From Ochotona curzoniae (lineage: Eukaryota; Chordata; Mammalia; Lagomorpha; Ochotonidae), in contig NW_024467106.1 of assembly GCF_017591425.1 (NCBI RefSeq), forward strand, positions 25,410,501 to 25,474,500: a DNA stretch of 64,000 nt. The letters are read 5' to 3'. Below, one piece after another: positions 43,343 through 54,789 of this stretch (positions are counted from its first letter, which is position 1; each line of letters starts with the position of its first letter). Below the pieces are notes generated by a model. That model ran no database searches and was not told the DNA's origin. It saw nothing but the letters and a program-made list of their open reading frames with translations. The position numbers and the translations under genes were made by a program.

Positions 43343-43516
43343 TACAAATAAAGAAAGTTGCAACCAAAACACATTTTCCCTGAAATTGTTTTGTATATTT
43401 CATGACATCCACCCCATAGTAGCCAACTCAGCTAAGGCTGTGCAAATCCTTTTCAATCAGGATGAGAATGAGGTCCTCCATCACTTCTACTTCTCATTCA
43501 ACTGACCATGCCGCAA
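43343..43516. other. Unassigned sequence
   Basis: No element recognised. Confidence 0.4.
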
Positions 43517-43556
43517 GAAATTCTGTGAGCGAAAGAAATTCTGTGAGCGAAAGAAG
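43517..43556. repeat. 18-bp tandem duplication
   Basis: GAAATTCTGTGAGCGAAA occurs twice head to tail (43517-43534 and 43535-43552) without a mismatch, so the duplication is probably recent. Confidence 0.9.
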
Positions 43557-43749
43557 TCTTAACACATTCTTATGTGACAAAACACCTCTTTATTAATTAA
43601 TGTTTTCACTATAGTAAGAATTCATGACATTTAAGTGACTCTAGACAAATACCCGCCCTCCCTTCCAGCTTCGTTTCCTCACTTCCTTGCTCTGAGCGGA
43701 TGTGGCAGCACAGAGAGAAAGTCCCTGTTTCTACCAACTTTCTATAGCA

Positions 43750-44090
43750 CTTTTGCCCAGCTATAATCCTTTCCCCTTGAATGTGACAGGATCCATGACT
43801 TCCTTCTAACTGAACACAGTAAAAAAGAAAGATGATCCTGTGTTACATTAGATTACAACTTCTCCCTGGCAGACACTCTCCATTGAGGCTGTTCCTCACT
43901 GTCTTTGATGAAGTATGCAGAGAAGTGACTGGTAGAAACAAATTGAAAATGACACCCAGGTAGCAGCCAGCGAGGAGCTTAGGCCCTCTACGTGATGGCC
44001 CATAAGGAAGTAAATCTTGCCAACAACTACATGAGCTTGGAAATAGATCCTTCCCCATCTGAGATTCAGGTGACAACCCAGGGTCAGAAA
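43750..44090 (+). repeat. MaLR-type LTR, 5' and middle parts
   Basis: CCTTTCCCCTTGAATGTGACAGG-ATCCATGACTTCCTTCTAAC and GATGATCCTGTGTTACATTAG open it. GGCAGACACTCTCC and CTTTGATGAAGTATGCAG follow, then CAGCCAGCGAGGAGCTTAGG, AAATCTTGCCAACAACTACATGAGCTTGG and ATAGATCCTTCCCCATCTGAG. This is the order of a well-known MaLR LTR. The usual 3' end (CTGTGAGATAATAAA) is missing. Confidence 0.8.
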
Positions 44091-44216
44091 AACAAAAAAT
44101 AGCAACAAAGCAAACAAACAAAAACACTTCACTGACATTTATAAAAGTCTTTAAAACAGAACATGTGGAAGAACCATTTTGGAATCCTGTCCTAGAGAAT
44201 GCAGGCTTTTTGTTTT
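44091..44216. other. Unassigned sequence
   Basis: Short A-rich gap. Confidence 0.4.
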
Positions 44217-44474
44217 GGGATTTATTTTTATTTATTGTAGAGACAGAGAACTCTCATTCACTGATTCACTCCTCAAATGCCAAAAATGGAAATTCAGCTT
44301 CACAATGTACATCTCCAATTTTGGTGGCAAGAAATCAATTACTCAACTCATTACCTGTTGCCTTTTATGATAAACCATAGCATGGAGTTAAAGACAGGAA
44401 CTTGAGCTGGTGATTAAACACAGACATTTGATGTGACATATCCAATCTTAACCATTAGGTTCAACACCCACTTT
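44217..44474 (-). repeat. Old C-family SINE
   Basis: GGGATTTATTTTTATTTATTG, GAGACAGAGAACTCTCATTC, ACTGATTCACTCCTCAAATGCC, CATTACCTGTTGCCTTTTATG, GGAACTTGAGCTGGTG, CAATCTTAACCATTAGGTTCAACACCC keep the inverted order, with a shortened middle. Confidence 0.72.
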
Positions 44475-46074
44475 CAGGCTTTTAAAATCTCTAAATATGT
44501 GTGAATTTTGTTTTTCAGCAATAGACAAATACTATAATAGATTTTGACCCCAATTCAGAGTATTGAAAATAGAAAAATGATATTGAAGAAACAGAAATAT
44601 TTTTGTCAAAACCATGACTGTTTTGGAATACAGTACATCTATTTCAGAGGACAGCACTCCAAAATGAATTTTTCTAATCCTTTCTATTGGTCGTCTGTAC
44701 CTCTAATCTCTGGATATTCTCAACGAGGAGCTATAGGAAGAATTCTGTATATTCCATGGCAATATATCTCTCCTAACGGATCCCTAGACGCTAGAATGAA
44801 GAAGTTCTTGTGAAAATGTTAAGGGATTCTTAGAAAAAAGATAGTGAAAGTATGAGTGGGAAAATCAATGAAGCCAAGAACGATATGATCAGAGCAAGAG
44901 GCTCACTCCCACCTTGGTCTCATTGGAAAAACTATCACAAAAACTGAGCCTCAGAATTGATTGAAGACAATGTTTTAGGCAGCTGGCACTAGCTAACTTG
45001 AGGAATCCTGGAATGAGAATTTGGATAAACAAGGAAGCTGACACTCACAAGGGCAGGTTGTACCTACTAGGGGAAGGATAAGTGCCAGACATCAGTGACA
45101 TCCGCTATAAAGAGTAAGGTGCATTTTACTTCCTGGAGTCATTCACAAAAAAAATGTTTTAAACTAGATCACATCTGACAAATGTTCTTAAAAGATCTGC
45201 AATTGACAATATTTACAAAACTGTAGAAACTGTGGATTTTTTATCTGTGCATTCCTTCTTTGGGCGATTTGATTGTGCTAATGGGAGATAACAAAAAATG
45301 GTTTACCAGCCCCCAAATTATCAGATTTGTGAAAGAACAGTAAAGTATTGCTGAATTCTACGTAGATATTAAATATTAGCTTCTTTCTAAAACAAAACTT
45401 ACAATTTACATGTAAGATGGAGCATCTATCTCTTGCTCTTCTGTACTCCTGGCAGGTAGTGTGTCAAAGAGACATCATGAGTTAGGAATCTAAATCCGAT
45501 TCAGGTTGAACAATAATAGTGTGCAATACAGATTGTGAGGTGGCTCGTCCCATTCCTAATTCAATCTGGGGCTTAATGTCTGGAAAGGAAATCCTACAGC
45601 TTGGGTTACATTCTTACAGTGCCAGTGGGTAGCTGGCAGGTTCCGACTGTCACAGCAGTATTATCTTGACTTACTCAGCCACAGGAAAATTGCTTTCTAA
45701 TGGAACCCTAAGCCATCCATTCAATTTTCCCTCAAGGTCTGAAGAGTGCAATCCCACGAACTCATGCTAAGCAAGGCCTCTTCAAAAATTATAGTCTGTG
45801 CTCATTTGAGACTCAGAAATTTTCAATTATATAGCCTCCCAGGATACATTTTAGAGGAAAAACAGAACACATTGTTTTTGCTCACTTGTTAAACACTAAC
45901 CATTTTGCTCCTAGCTCCATTACTTTTTCTTACTTTATCCATTTTATGCAAATAAGCAGCCCATTTTCAATCTCCCTTGAAACAAGAAATGTTGTCTCGC
46001 TGTACTGGAAATATGTGTTTTTGGAGTTTACTTTAAAAAGTATCTTTGGGAACAATTTTGAATTTTTTGATACT
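44475..46074. other. Unassigned sequence, 1.6 kb
   Basis: No repeat recognised. 45530-45740 is non-repetitive with a balanced composition and could be conserved non-coding DNA, without motif support. Confidence 0.35.
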
Positions 46075-46262
46075 GGAAAATTTCAAACATACTTTCATTT
46101 GGCTCTCACAACAAGCTTGCAAAGTGAGCAGGTGTTATAACACTCAATTTATAAGCTAGAGTTTAGAAATTACCTAACTTCTTAAAAATCACATCACTAA
46201 GAACAAACGCAACCAAGACCAAGAACAGACTTTGGTCAGATGCTGTTATTCCTCCTCTGTGA
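46075..46262 (+). repeat. MIR remnant
   Basis: ACATACTTTCATTTGGCTCTCACAACAAGCTTGCAAAGTGAGCAGG, CAATTTATAAGCTAGAGTTTAG-AAATTACC and AAAAATCACATCACTAAG follow the MIR core (TTTAATCCTCACAACAACCCTATGAGGTAGG ... GAGGTTAAG ... GGTCACACAGC). Confidence 0.6.
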
Positions 46263-46639
46263 TGCTTTTTAACTGTCAAACAACAGGAAGTCTCAATTTC
46301 TTTGTTCATCCTGGGGATATTTATTTTATCATTATTATTTTGCTCAGGGATCCCACAAAGTCACCACAGGATGTAGAAACACCCCATTGAATGTCATTCA
46401 ACGCTAATACTTCCACATTCTCTAATGAGGACCCCTAGTTAATTGCCTAATCTGGACATGGTATTCTACCAGTGTGATTCCAAGATGTTCTGATGCACCT
46501 GCAACTGGCATGTTATTTCAGTTCATTTGAATTTTATTATGTCACCGTCATGCTTTATGTTTGTTGTAATTCAAAGTAATTCTTCGCATGAGCAGTATCG
46601 CTTAAATAACACCTCATGATAAGAAGTAAGACCTCTCTA
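46263..46639. other. Unassigned sequence
   Basis: No element recognised. Confidence 0.4.
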
Positions 46640-47098
46640 AATGTTTCTTGCCCAATTACAGGAGGCTACTTCCACTGGGGGGAGGGGAAGCTGTGAAATT
46701 TATCTGTGGTTTCTGCTGTAAATTTTGATCTGGAGGCATGTTTAATAGCTTTTCGGTGACTATTACAAAGGGAGTATTTGTTCAAACTGATGCCTGCTTA
46801 TATTATTTCTCTGCCAAATTGCTCCCAGCACCTAGACAATCTGCTCGCACCTCTCCAACACTGCCCTCCCTGGAGAGGGGACACTTTCTGTTTGTGTACT
46901 GCAGGGAGTATTTGATTTTACTTGATGATCTTCAAAGTTCAGTCAGCAGCACAAACAGCCCATCAAATGATTCTCAGCCTTTTTCCCCACTAAGGAAATT
47001 GTTATTACTTCATGGCTCTATTTCAAATATTTCACCTGTACACTTTATATTGCTGAAGGGATTTTTCATATCTTTACTTTTAGAGTTAAAAATATTGT
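46640..47098. other. Unique block, possible conserved non-coding DNA
   Basis: No repeat phrase is visible, composition is balanced and sequence complexity is high (CTGTGAAATTTATCTGTGG, CTGCCAAATTGCTCCCAGC, TGCAGGGAGTATTTGATTTTAC). A 120-codon open frame at 46738-47100 has no domain or signal I recognise. Conservation is not testable here. Confidence 0.25.
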
Positions 47099-47340
47099 AA
47101 TGGAAAGCACATAAAGCACTTAATATGTTGGGTCCATTCTAATAACGTATGCAACTTCCTTGACACTTTTGACATCATAGTACGTGGGTATAATGGTCCT
47201 CATTTTACATGAAAGGCACTTTTAAAAGAAAAGACAGCTGGCAGTATGGGAAAGCTGAGATTTGAGTGTGGGCAACTTAGCTGCAGTATCAACAGTTTTG
47301 ACTCCTACGGTGCTTCTATCATTGGTAACATCCAAGAGAG
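47099..47340 (+). repeat. MIR remnant
   Basis: AAAGCACATAAAGCACTTAATATG, GGGTATAATGGTCCTCATTTTACATG-AAAGGCAC and GAAAGCTGAGATTTGAGTGTGGGC, followed by TTGACTCCTACGGTGCTTC, keep the MIR order (ATTATTATCCCCATTTTACAGATG ... GCTGGGATTTGAACCCAGG ... GACTCC). Confidence 0.55.
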
Positions 47341-48017
47341 ATCAATTAAACTATTTGGTTGTTTTATTTTTAAGTGGAATTAGTTATATTTACTCATATA
47401 TATTTTATTTGAAAAACAGAGAGTCTAGCTGCATCCAGATTCTTTTTCTGATGCAAAAAAAAAAGAACTCCAAAATTAGACATAAATGAAAGGTAGCAAA
47501 AAAAATAAAATTCATTATGAATAAAGCAATGAAACCAAAACAGTGCATTTCAGATGGTGTGTGAAGTTTGGGCATGAGCTTTGCTTAATAGGCGCAGGCT
47601 TAAATGACTTTGGAAGAGGGAAGGGGAAAATCCTTATCAGGAATGGTTCTCAAGACAGGTTTTCCAGGAACTCTTTGGAGAGTTCTAACAATTTGACTTC
47701 ACATTTTCTTGCCTTTTTAGATAGTCTCAGAAGTATCCTAGCATCCATTGTTTGATGGGAGTTGGGGTGTCAGCCATGGTAATTTTATTATTATGTTGTT
47801 CTAATCATCTATTATAGGTCACCATGAGGACCATCAGCACCCATGTTGGTCATTTTCAGCCACTGCTAGTTCTGGACTGTGGTGTTGCAACAATATTGAT
47901 TTTATAATGAGTGTAGCCACAGCATAAAGCAGGGCTACTGGTGGAGTATACAGGGCTTTTGAGAGGAATTGGTAACATATAGCTCTCAGCTCTCCCCTCG
48001 GTCTGATTCTGACTCTA
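47341..48017. other. Unassigned sequence
   Basis: No element recognised. Confidence 0.4.
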
Positions 48018-48222
48018 CTTTCTAGTAATGTGGATTCTGGGAGGCAGGTAGTGATGCATTAAGTAGCTGGATCCCTGTAATCCATGCAAGAGAAATAAAC
48101 TGAATTCCTGGCACCTGGATTTGGCTCCAGTCAGCTTGGTTCACCACCAGCCCGCACAAGCACAAAAGTAAACCAGTAGCTGGAAACTCTGTCTCCCTTT
48201 CAAATAGAAAATTAAAATGAAA
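48018..48222 (+). repeat. Old C-family SINE, 5'-truncated
   Basis: GTGGATTCTGGGAGGCAGGTAG-TGATGC, AGTAGCTGGATCCCTGTAATCC, GAATTCCTGGCACCTGGATTTGGC, AAGTAAACCAGTAGCTGG-AAACTCTGTCTCCCTTTCAAATAG. Middle and tail present, head absent. Confidence 0.7.
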
Positions 48223-48373
48223 AACAAAATTTTGAAAAGAAGGCACATGACTGGGACAAACAGGATATGTAAAAGCATGAAGATACACAATGAAAAGATA
48301 TGGCCATAATTCAAGCTGTTCTAAAACTACAAAAGACGTAAGTTCTGGGAAATTTAAAAGAAAGAAGACTTTT
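48223..48373. other. Unassigned sequence
   Basis: Short gap; GAAAGAAGACTTTT at its end is probably one copy of the flanking duplication of the next SINE. Confidence 0.4.
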
Positions 48374-48407
48374 TTAAAGATTTATTTATTTTTATTGGAA
48401 AGTCAGA
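48374..48407 (-). repeat. Pika-type C SINE, tail part (split by an insertion)
   Basis: TTTTTAAAGATTTATTTATTTTTATTGGAAAGTCAGA is the inverted tail, broken off by the insert at 48408-48724. It continues at 48725. Confidence 0.85.
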
Positions 48408-48724
48408 CTTTCTGATTGTTTTTGTTTTTGTTGTTGTTTATGTGTTTTTCCTTTAGTTTATGACACAGTTTAGAAGGCACTGGGGTGTCCCCTCCTTCCC
48501 CGTGTGCCCTCCCCCCCCCACTGTTCTCCCCTCCAGTCTCACAGCAGGTATCTTTCGTGTACACTGAGAAGTCCATCTTACTGCCATTGAGGTGTCTCCC
48601 AACAATATAGGAGATTATCTGCTGCTTTGCTGCGAGTCCATCCTTGTGCTGCAAGCTCGGGAATATGCTTATGTTTGTTTCTACCTATGAACATACTTAT
48701 TTCTGCTACATTTGCATTAGACAG
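48408..48724 (-). mobile_element. L1 3'-end insertion inside a SINE
   Basis: On the minus strand it ends in an A/C-rich tail (AAACAACAACAAAAACAAAAACAATC) and carries a G-run purine tract (AGTGGGGGGGGGAGGG), the hallmark of a lagomorph L1 3' UTR. The host SINE bases are repeated on both sides: TGGAAAGTCAGA (48396-48407) and TGGAAAATCAGA (48725-48736), 11 of 12 identical, as expected for a target-site duplication. The upstream part of the L1 is missing (5' truncation). An open frame across it (minus, 48403-48654) is a by-product. Confidence 0.7.
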
Positions 48725-49024
48725 TGGAAAATCAGATGTTTACAGAAAGAATGAAATACAGAAAGATCTTCCAGCCCTGATTCATTCCCCAAATGGCCAC
48801 AGTGGCTAGAGCTAAGCTGATCCAAAGACAGGAGACAGGAGATTCTTTGGATCTCCCAAACAGATACAGGATCCCAAGGCTTGGGGCCATCCTGGACTGC
48901 TTTCCCAGGTTACAAGTAGGGCACTCGAAGGCAAGTTGGGCAATCGAGATACAAACTCGTGCCCTTATGGGATCCTGGCACATGGAAGGTGAGAACTTCA
49001 GTCACTAGGCTATCGTGCCGGGCC
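48725..49024 (-). repeat. Pika-type C SINE, remainder
   Basis: TGGAAAATCAGATGTTTACAG, AGATCTTCCAGCCCTGATTC, CCCCAAATGGCCACAGTGG, CTGATCCAAAGACAGGAG, GGCTTGGGGCCATCCTGG, GCTTTCCCAGGTTACAAG, CCTTATGGGATCCTGGC and the inverted head TCACTAGGCTATCGTGCCGGGCC. That head is the best example of the pika-type head in this window. GAAAGAAGACT (before 48374) and GAAAGAAGGAAGATT (after 49024) may be its own target duplication. Confidence 0.9.
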
Positions 49025-50613
49025 TGAAAGAAGGAAGATTTAATCTTTTGTGGAAAGCTCTAAGGTGAGGATTGATTTACTTAACCTGGCACTTTATAAA
49101 TCTCAAAACTCTATATGGATAGGCAGTAGAATATAGAATGATCTTTACTAAGGACTTGTATCATCACTGATGGTCTAGTACCTTGCAGAGTTCAAGGTCA
49201 CCAGCACATTTAATCTGATCAATTACACCTCAGTAAAACTAGAATGGGACAAGAGAGAAAATACCAGCACCTGCATGGTTATGGACTGTTTTAAAATGTG
49301 GGATCCCCTTAAACTTAAGCTCTGAAAAGTTTAATCTTGACTGCCCCTCCAAAACCACATGAGATGATAAAACTATGAGGGTTTTTTTTTTTTTACCTTA
49401 CCTGTTATACACAATTTCAAATAAATCACTTATTGTTATTTCTACTACATCTATAAAGATTCAGGCTGTATTTTGACAGAAGCTCAAACAAATCAAAAAG
49501 GTTTAATAGCTCCTAAACAAAAACCACTTACCCATCCCCTTTGTGAGTGTCATGGGGCCTGGGACAGGGATCTGAGGTTATCCAGACAATTGCTTCAATT
49601 CTCCATTTCATTTTGCTCTTGCAAATGAGGCTAAAATGATCAGCAGACTAATTTAATTCACGTCTCTGGAAAGCACATTTATCCTCCCGTCCCTCTATTT
49701 TGTTTTTTGGGAAATTTCAGCAAAAAAAAAAAAACCAGGAATACAAATTGTCTGGGGAAATTACACTGGCATAATAAATTCATGAAATTTTCAGTAAGGC
49801 ACAGGTGGAAAGAAGACAGCTGTTGCCTGGCAAGGCAAATATGTATGTTTTTTTCAAAGGAAATTGTGTATCAGTTGACCAAAATAATAACGTTTCTGAA
49901 TAATTGAGATAATTGACACTATTTTCCTTCTTAGTTGAATATAAGCAGAAGCTTTATGGTCTCTAAAGATGCTATTATACTTTCCACCTTCCCTGTGTTA
50001 TGGATAAAAGGGAGATAAAAATGTGCTTGTACCAAGCTCACATGGATCTGGTAATTTTGTTTTCAAGCAAAGTACCAAAGTCTCAAGAAAATAATGAATC
50101 AGTAAATGGTTTTGTTACATGTACAGTTTTCTTTACATCACATAAAATATCATTTAATCTTGAGTTAAAGAATAAAAAGTGATTTGTATAAAATCTCCAT
50201 GAAAAAAAAATCACATAGCTGGATTACTGCAAGCCGTGCAGGTTTTAGATGGCAAGAGAGAAGTCCTATGTCAAACCAGCTTGAAAGTAAATTTGGGATA
50301 AATATCTAATTGTATGAAAAATTAACTCATATTTCAACTTAAGCAACGAGAAATATGTAATTCTCAGAATGATTTGCTATTTATCAAAACCTCAACCTTA
50401 GTGAAAATAATATTGGCAATAATAACTTTCATTCCTTTCCATTTTAAACTTCAAAGCAGTCAGCATCACATAGCCTCTAGATAATTTTTAGCATTTTATG
50501 GATAAAATATGTTTAATTTCGCAGGTGTCCTCCACTTTCCAAGTTTTCTTTCCAACATAATGTTACATACAGGGAAGATACACAGAGCAACCTACCAGGA
50601 GAAGGAGAGAATA
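49025..50613. other. Unassigned sequence, 1.6 kb
   Basis: No repeat recognised apart from a T14 run at about 49382-49395 and an A12 run at 49721-49733. The part at 49510-49700 is unique and has homeodomain-type words (GACTAATTTAATTCACG). Confidence 0.35.
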
Positions 50614-50642
50614 GCAAAAAAAAAAAAAAGAGAGAGAGAGAA
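50614..50642. repeat. A13(GA)n simple repeat
   Basis: A13 followed by about six GA units. Confidence 0.9.
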
Positions 50643-50747
50643 CTTGAATCTCATTCTTGTCCTAGGCTTATATGGATTTGCATCTTCTAAAAGGAGCTTA
50701 TTGCTGGCATTTAAGGGCATTGACATAACTTTTTTATTTGCTTGATG

Positions 50748-51074
50748 TTTAAAAATATTTATTCAAAATGCAGAGTAAAAGAATGAGAAACAAAAATACA
50801 GACAGACAAAGAGAAAGACCTTTCATCTACTGATTCACTCCACAGTAGCCATAAAAGCCAGACCGGGGTCAGGTCAAAGTCAATATCTAGGCTCCATCCT
50901 TGTCTTCCATGGGGTCAAAGGGTCCCAAATTGTTGGACCAGCAGGACTTCTGAGCCACTTAGTGGAAAGCCAGATTGGAAGTGAAGTATCTGGGATGCAG
51001 AGTAGAGTACCCACATGGGATGCTAGAGTTTTGAGTGGCAGTGTAACCCACTCTGCCTCAATGCTAACCCCTAA
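50748..51074 (-). repeat. Old full-length C-family SINE
   Basis: GTTTAAAAATATTTATTCAAAATG (inverted tail), AGACAGACAAAGAGAAAGACC, CATCTACTGATTCACTCC, GTCAGGTCAAAGTCAATATC, CTTCCATGGGGTCAAAGGG, CCACTTAGTGGAAAGCCAGATTGG, GAGTACCCACATGGGATGC and inverted head AACCCACTCTGCCTCAATGCTAACCCC. Confidence 0.8.
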
Positions 51075-54000
51075 GATAACTTTAGATCTTGATTCTCTTG
51101 ACTGGGCAGAGGCCTGCTATCATCATTGACTGACTTAGTGTAAGGTCATGTTGATCTAGTGAGCTAGCTTTTAATTATGGTGACCTCATGGCAGTTCTTT
51201 CCCCTCTCTAAAGTACCAGCCCTGTGATAGGCCCATTGCCACTCTAAGCAGTGCCACACTAGAACCTCAGAACTCACCCTTGCCAGTGTCAATAATCAAT
51301 CAGTCCTCCAACTAATCATACTGTGCTCTTTACCTTACTTTGTTGTCAACTCTCTAAAACGCTTCCTTGATGACTGAGCCCTCTTCTGAAAAAGGGAGTT
51401 CAGAAGGACAGGGAGGACTCTCTTCTCTTTGTAGTATCCATATTTTAAATATCATGAAAGATTATAAAGGATGGGCAAAGGGATAAACAGAAGAATATCC
51501 CAGATTAGAGACATTCAATCTTTCCTCCATAGATTTCTCATATTCCCTTTCAAGAGCAAGAGTTAGTGAGCCTTGTTTCAGGCCTGGGATCTTATAGATA
51601 AAATCAGCCAAGTCGTTAGTGGGGTTTCTTTTCTCGGGTTGGAGACAAGAGCCACAGAAGTAATCACAACACATTGAGATCAGCTACAATGAATGAGGCA
51701 CAGACTATAGAGAGAAAAAAGCAAGATGCAGGAGTAGATGTGAAAGGCCAGGGAAGGCAGAGCTGAGACCTGGAAAAGAAATAGGGGCTTTCCAGGAACT
51801 GACAGCCAGAACATTTCAGAAGCAAAAAGAGCACTGCAGAAAGATGAGGTGAGGGGTTGTACAAAGTGTGTCTCATTAGCAGGACTGCCTACTTGCTTGG
51901 GAAAGCTACGAGACACCTATTACACATTCATCTCTTCCTTTTCCTCGTGAGAATCATTCATTTTAACTTGATTTCCCACAGCTATGAACAAGGATTTAAA
52001 TGCAAAGCAGAAATGAACAGGGTCACCTGAAATGAAAACCTTGTAGAAGAAGACCTTTTGGAGATGAAAGAGGCATCTTATAACATTTTCTAAAAGGTGA
52101 TTTGCTTCTAAAGACTTTGGGCTGTATCTTGGTTTCAAATAGCAGAATAATTGGCTACTTATATTAGTTCTTTTTGCTTTCTCCTATTAAGAGAATTTTT
52201 TAAAAAAGACTTCACCAATTACCAAGAAGTAAGAAAGGTAAATTATATAGGAAAATTCCAGCACACATAAGTGTCATAGTAACAGGGAGTCTACCTAAAA
52301 ACATGCTGTTTAAACTATAAAATAATTGGGAAATAGTAGCACTGAATAGTCTTGCTTTGATAGATCATCTGTCTTTGCTTCTATTTTTATTATAAATAGG
52401 GATGATTTAAAACATGCACATTCTACATTTATTTAGGCCATGAAGAAATAGATAATATAAGTTAAGCAGCAAAATGCCAGCATATAGGAGTTTCACAACA
52501 GAACGTGAAGATGTTGATCAGCAGTAATGGTTGAGTATATTTCTAAAGAAAGTTCCTTAGGAAATTATACTAATTTTGATCATTTCCTTTGGAATCAATA
52601 AAGCTTATCACTCATTTTAGAAATGCAAATATTTATGCAACTCAGTAGAACTTACACGATCAAATATCCATTCACTATAGTTTGGAGAATGTATTTATGG
52701 AAGAATATGCCAAATATTTTAACTAGTCAAGAAATCCAGCTTTCTAGTGTGGCATGTAAAAAGGCTATTTGAAATCTTGAATATCTCTCCCATCTTGTTT
52801 AAAATGATAAATATTATTCGCCTTCACAAGAACGCATAAGCATTTTATACTTTAAAGAAATTAACTATAATATTTTGCTAATACACTAATAAATGTGTTT
52901 CTTCAAGCCAGTTAGACATTGTTTTCTTCAAATATTAAATCTGTGAAATAGTCCTTCTAATAGAATTAATCTGGGATATGGAAATGAGAGCGTATTTGTC
53001 AAGTCTTAGAGTCCCATCTAGCAGCAGCAGAGACATTTCAATACCACTGCTAAAGAACCACTTTGTTCCTTAAGGGTTAATGGGGCTAACACTGAAAACA
53101 AGGTTGGCATGAAGAACTAAGTAATCTCCTTTTCAACTCTATCTCCATATAAAAATAGAGTCAATTGGCACATAGGTTGGTTCCTGGGGTACCAGCCAAT
53201 GATTAAGTTTGGATAAAGAAAGAAATATATTTTAAATCCAGTGTCTGTGCTAGATACTGCTATCCTGAAACAGCCTAAGAGAGCAAGCCGTGAGTCTTCA
53301 GTAAAGGCCAAGAGAAAAAGGTGAGCATCATGGTACTACGTGAAAACATTGAAAACTAAAAGCTAGTATCTACAGCTCTGCACTGGAAATCTTTTCTGGA
53401 CAGAAAGTTTTGAACCTAACAGACGTATCAAAATCACATGAGGTCTCAATGTTCTCTCAGTTACCACTTTAGGATTGTGGAGATAGAGCAAGAAGCAAAG
53501 GGAATTAATGATAGGCAACATGTCCTATGATTGCTAGTTCAGTGACACCAGCTCTAACAAGAACTTAAAGAAAAGGAAAACATTGAGTGGTTTGAGGTAT
53601 AGTGGTTGCAAAAAGATTCAAAGAAACAATGTTTTTATTGTTACAATGGTATACATATCATTACTCTTAGATTGTTGTAAGATGAAAAATAGAAGTCATA
53701 TCACAAATTTCTTTTGTGATATTCAACCAAGTTTAGAGAGGCAGGTTTATGTGTTTTGCAACCTGTTCACATTTCAGCAGTTCCTTTTTTTTCTTTTTCT
53801 TGCTTCGTGTGGATCTGATTTCCAAAAACAACAGTAAGAACAATCAGAAAATGTACCCGAGCCTCCAATTCCTCCCCTATTTTGTATCCATTTGACTGGG
53901 ACCTGTGAAACACACTGTACTCAGGGGAAATGACTTCCACTAAGATATGTGATATTTCACGGTATAAAATGATCCAAGTCCCTCTGTTGTGGACAACGAA

Positions 54001-54789
54001 GTAGATATTTGGGAAGAATAAAAAGAACGTTTCTGATTTCTCATTGAGAGTTCTCTTTTACCTTGGAGTCCAGAAGTGCTGCTCTCCCAACCATCCTGGC
54101 CCGGTGTTCTCACTGTCCGTCCTCCATTGATTCATTTTTATTTCTTAAAACTGTCGTAGGGCATTTGACAGTGACTGAAATGATATCAGTCTCATCTTGG
54201 CATGTACCCTTAATACAGAAGTATGGGAAACGTTCGCTTTGTAATTGAGAAACAGAGGTATTTGTCTCTGAGAGAAGTTCTAATAGAGAATAACAGATGA
54301 GGCAATAAGCCCCTGTGTGACTCCTAAACCTATGTTAGAAACCTGTGAGTAGAATGTTGAGGATCATAAAGCTGTCATCATGAGATTTTCGTCAAAAGAG
54401 ATGGACGACTCCTCCAGCCAAATGAAACTTTTTGGGACAAGGAGATGTTAGTAATAAAGTGGATGACGATCAAGGAGCAGGTCATCTTCTTTCACCAGTT
54501 TGCACAGAACTCGAACAAGTCTGGTCCTTTGAAGTACAAAATTTCCATGTGCAGCAGTTTCCATGGCAAAGTCGTTGAGTTCTCAGGAGAGGCAATATGT
54601 TATCCTGAACTTTCACTGAGTCCAAGGACATGGTAGTTAATATCTGAGGGGAAATGAAATTTGGAACAGGAAAGAGCAGACAGCAGGCTTGCTGGGGAAG
54701 GTGGCTGCAACAACACACTACGGGAAATCTATATCCTAAAACTCAAAAAGAATTCCTGTCATAAAGTAAATTGTCAAGAGAGTGTTTGA
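51075..54789. other. Unassigned sequence, 3.7 kb
   Basis: The longest stretch without a named repeat. It is mostly AT-rich and has no exon with recognisable protein content. 51170-51420 is GC-richer. A 63-codon plus-strand frame at 54445-54636 has a faint resemblance to a piggyBac-type transposase core (see findings) but is not firm enough for a separate call. Confidence 0.35.

Noticed and set aside
46738..47100. 120-codon open frame, plus strand
   Set aside because: No family resemblance. The region is noted as unique sequence instead.
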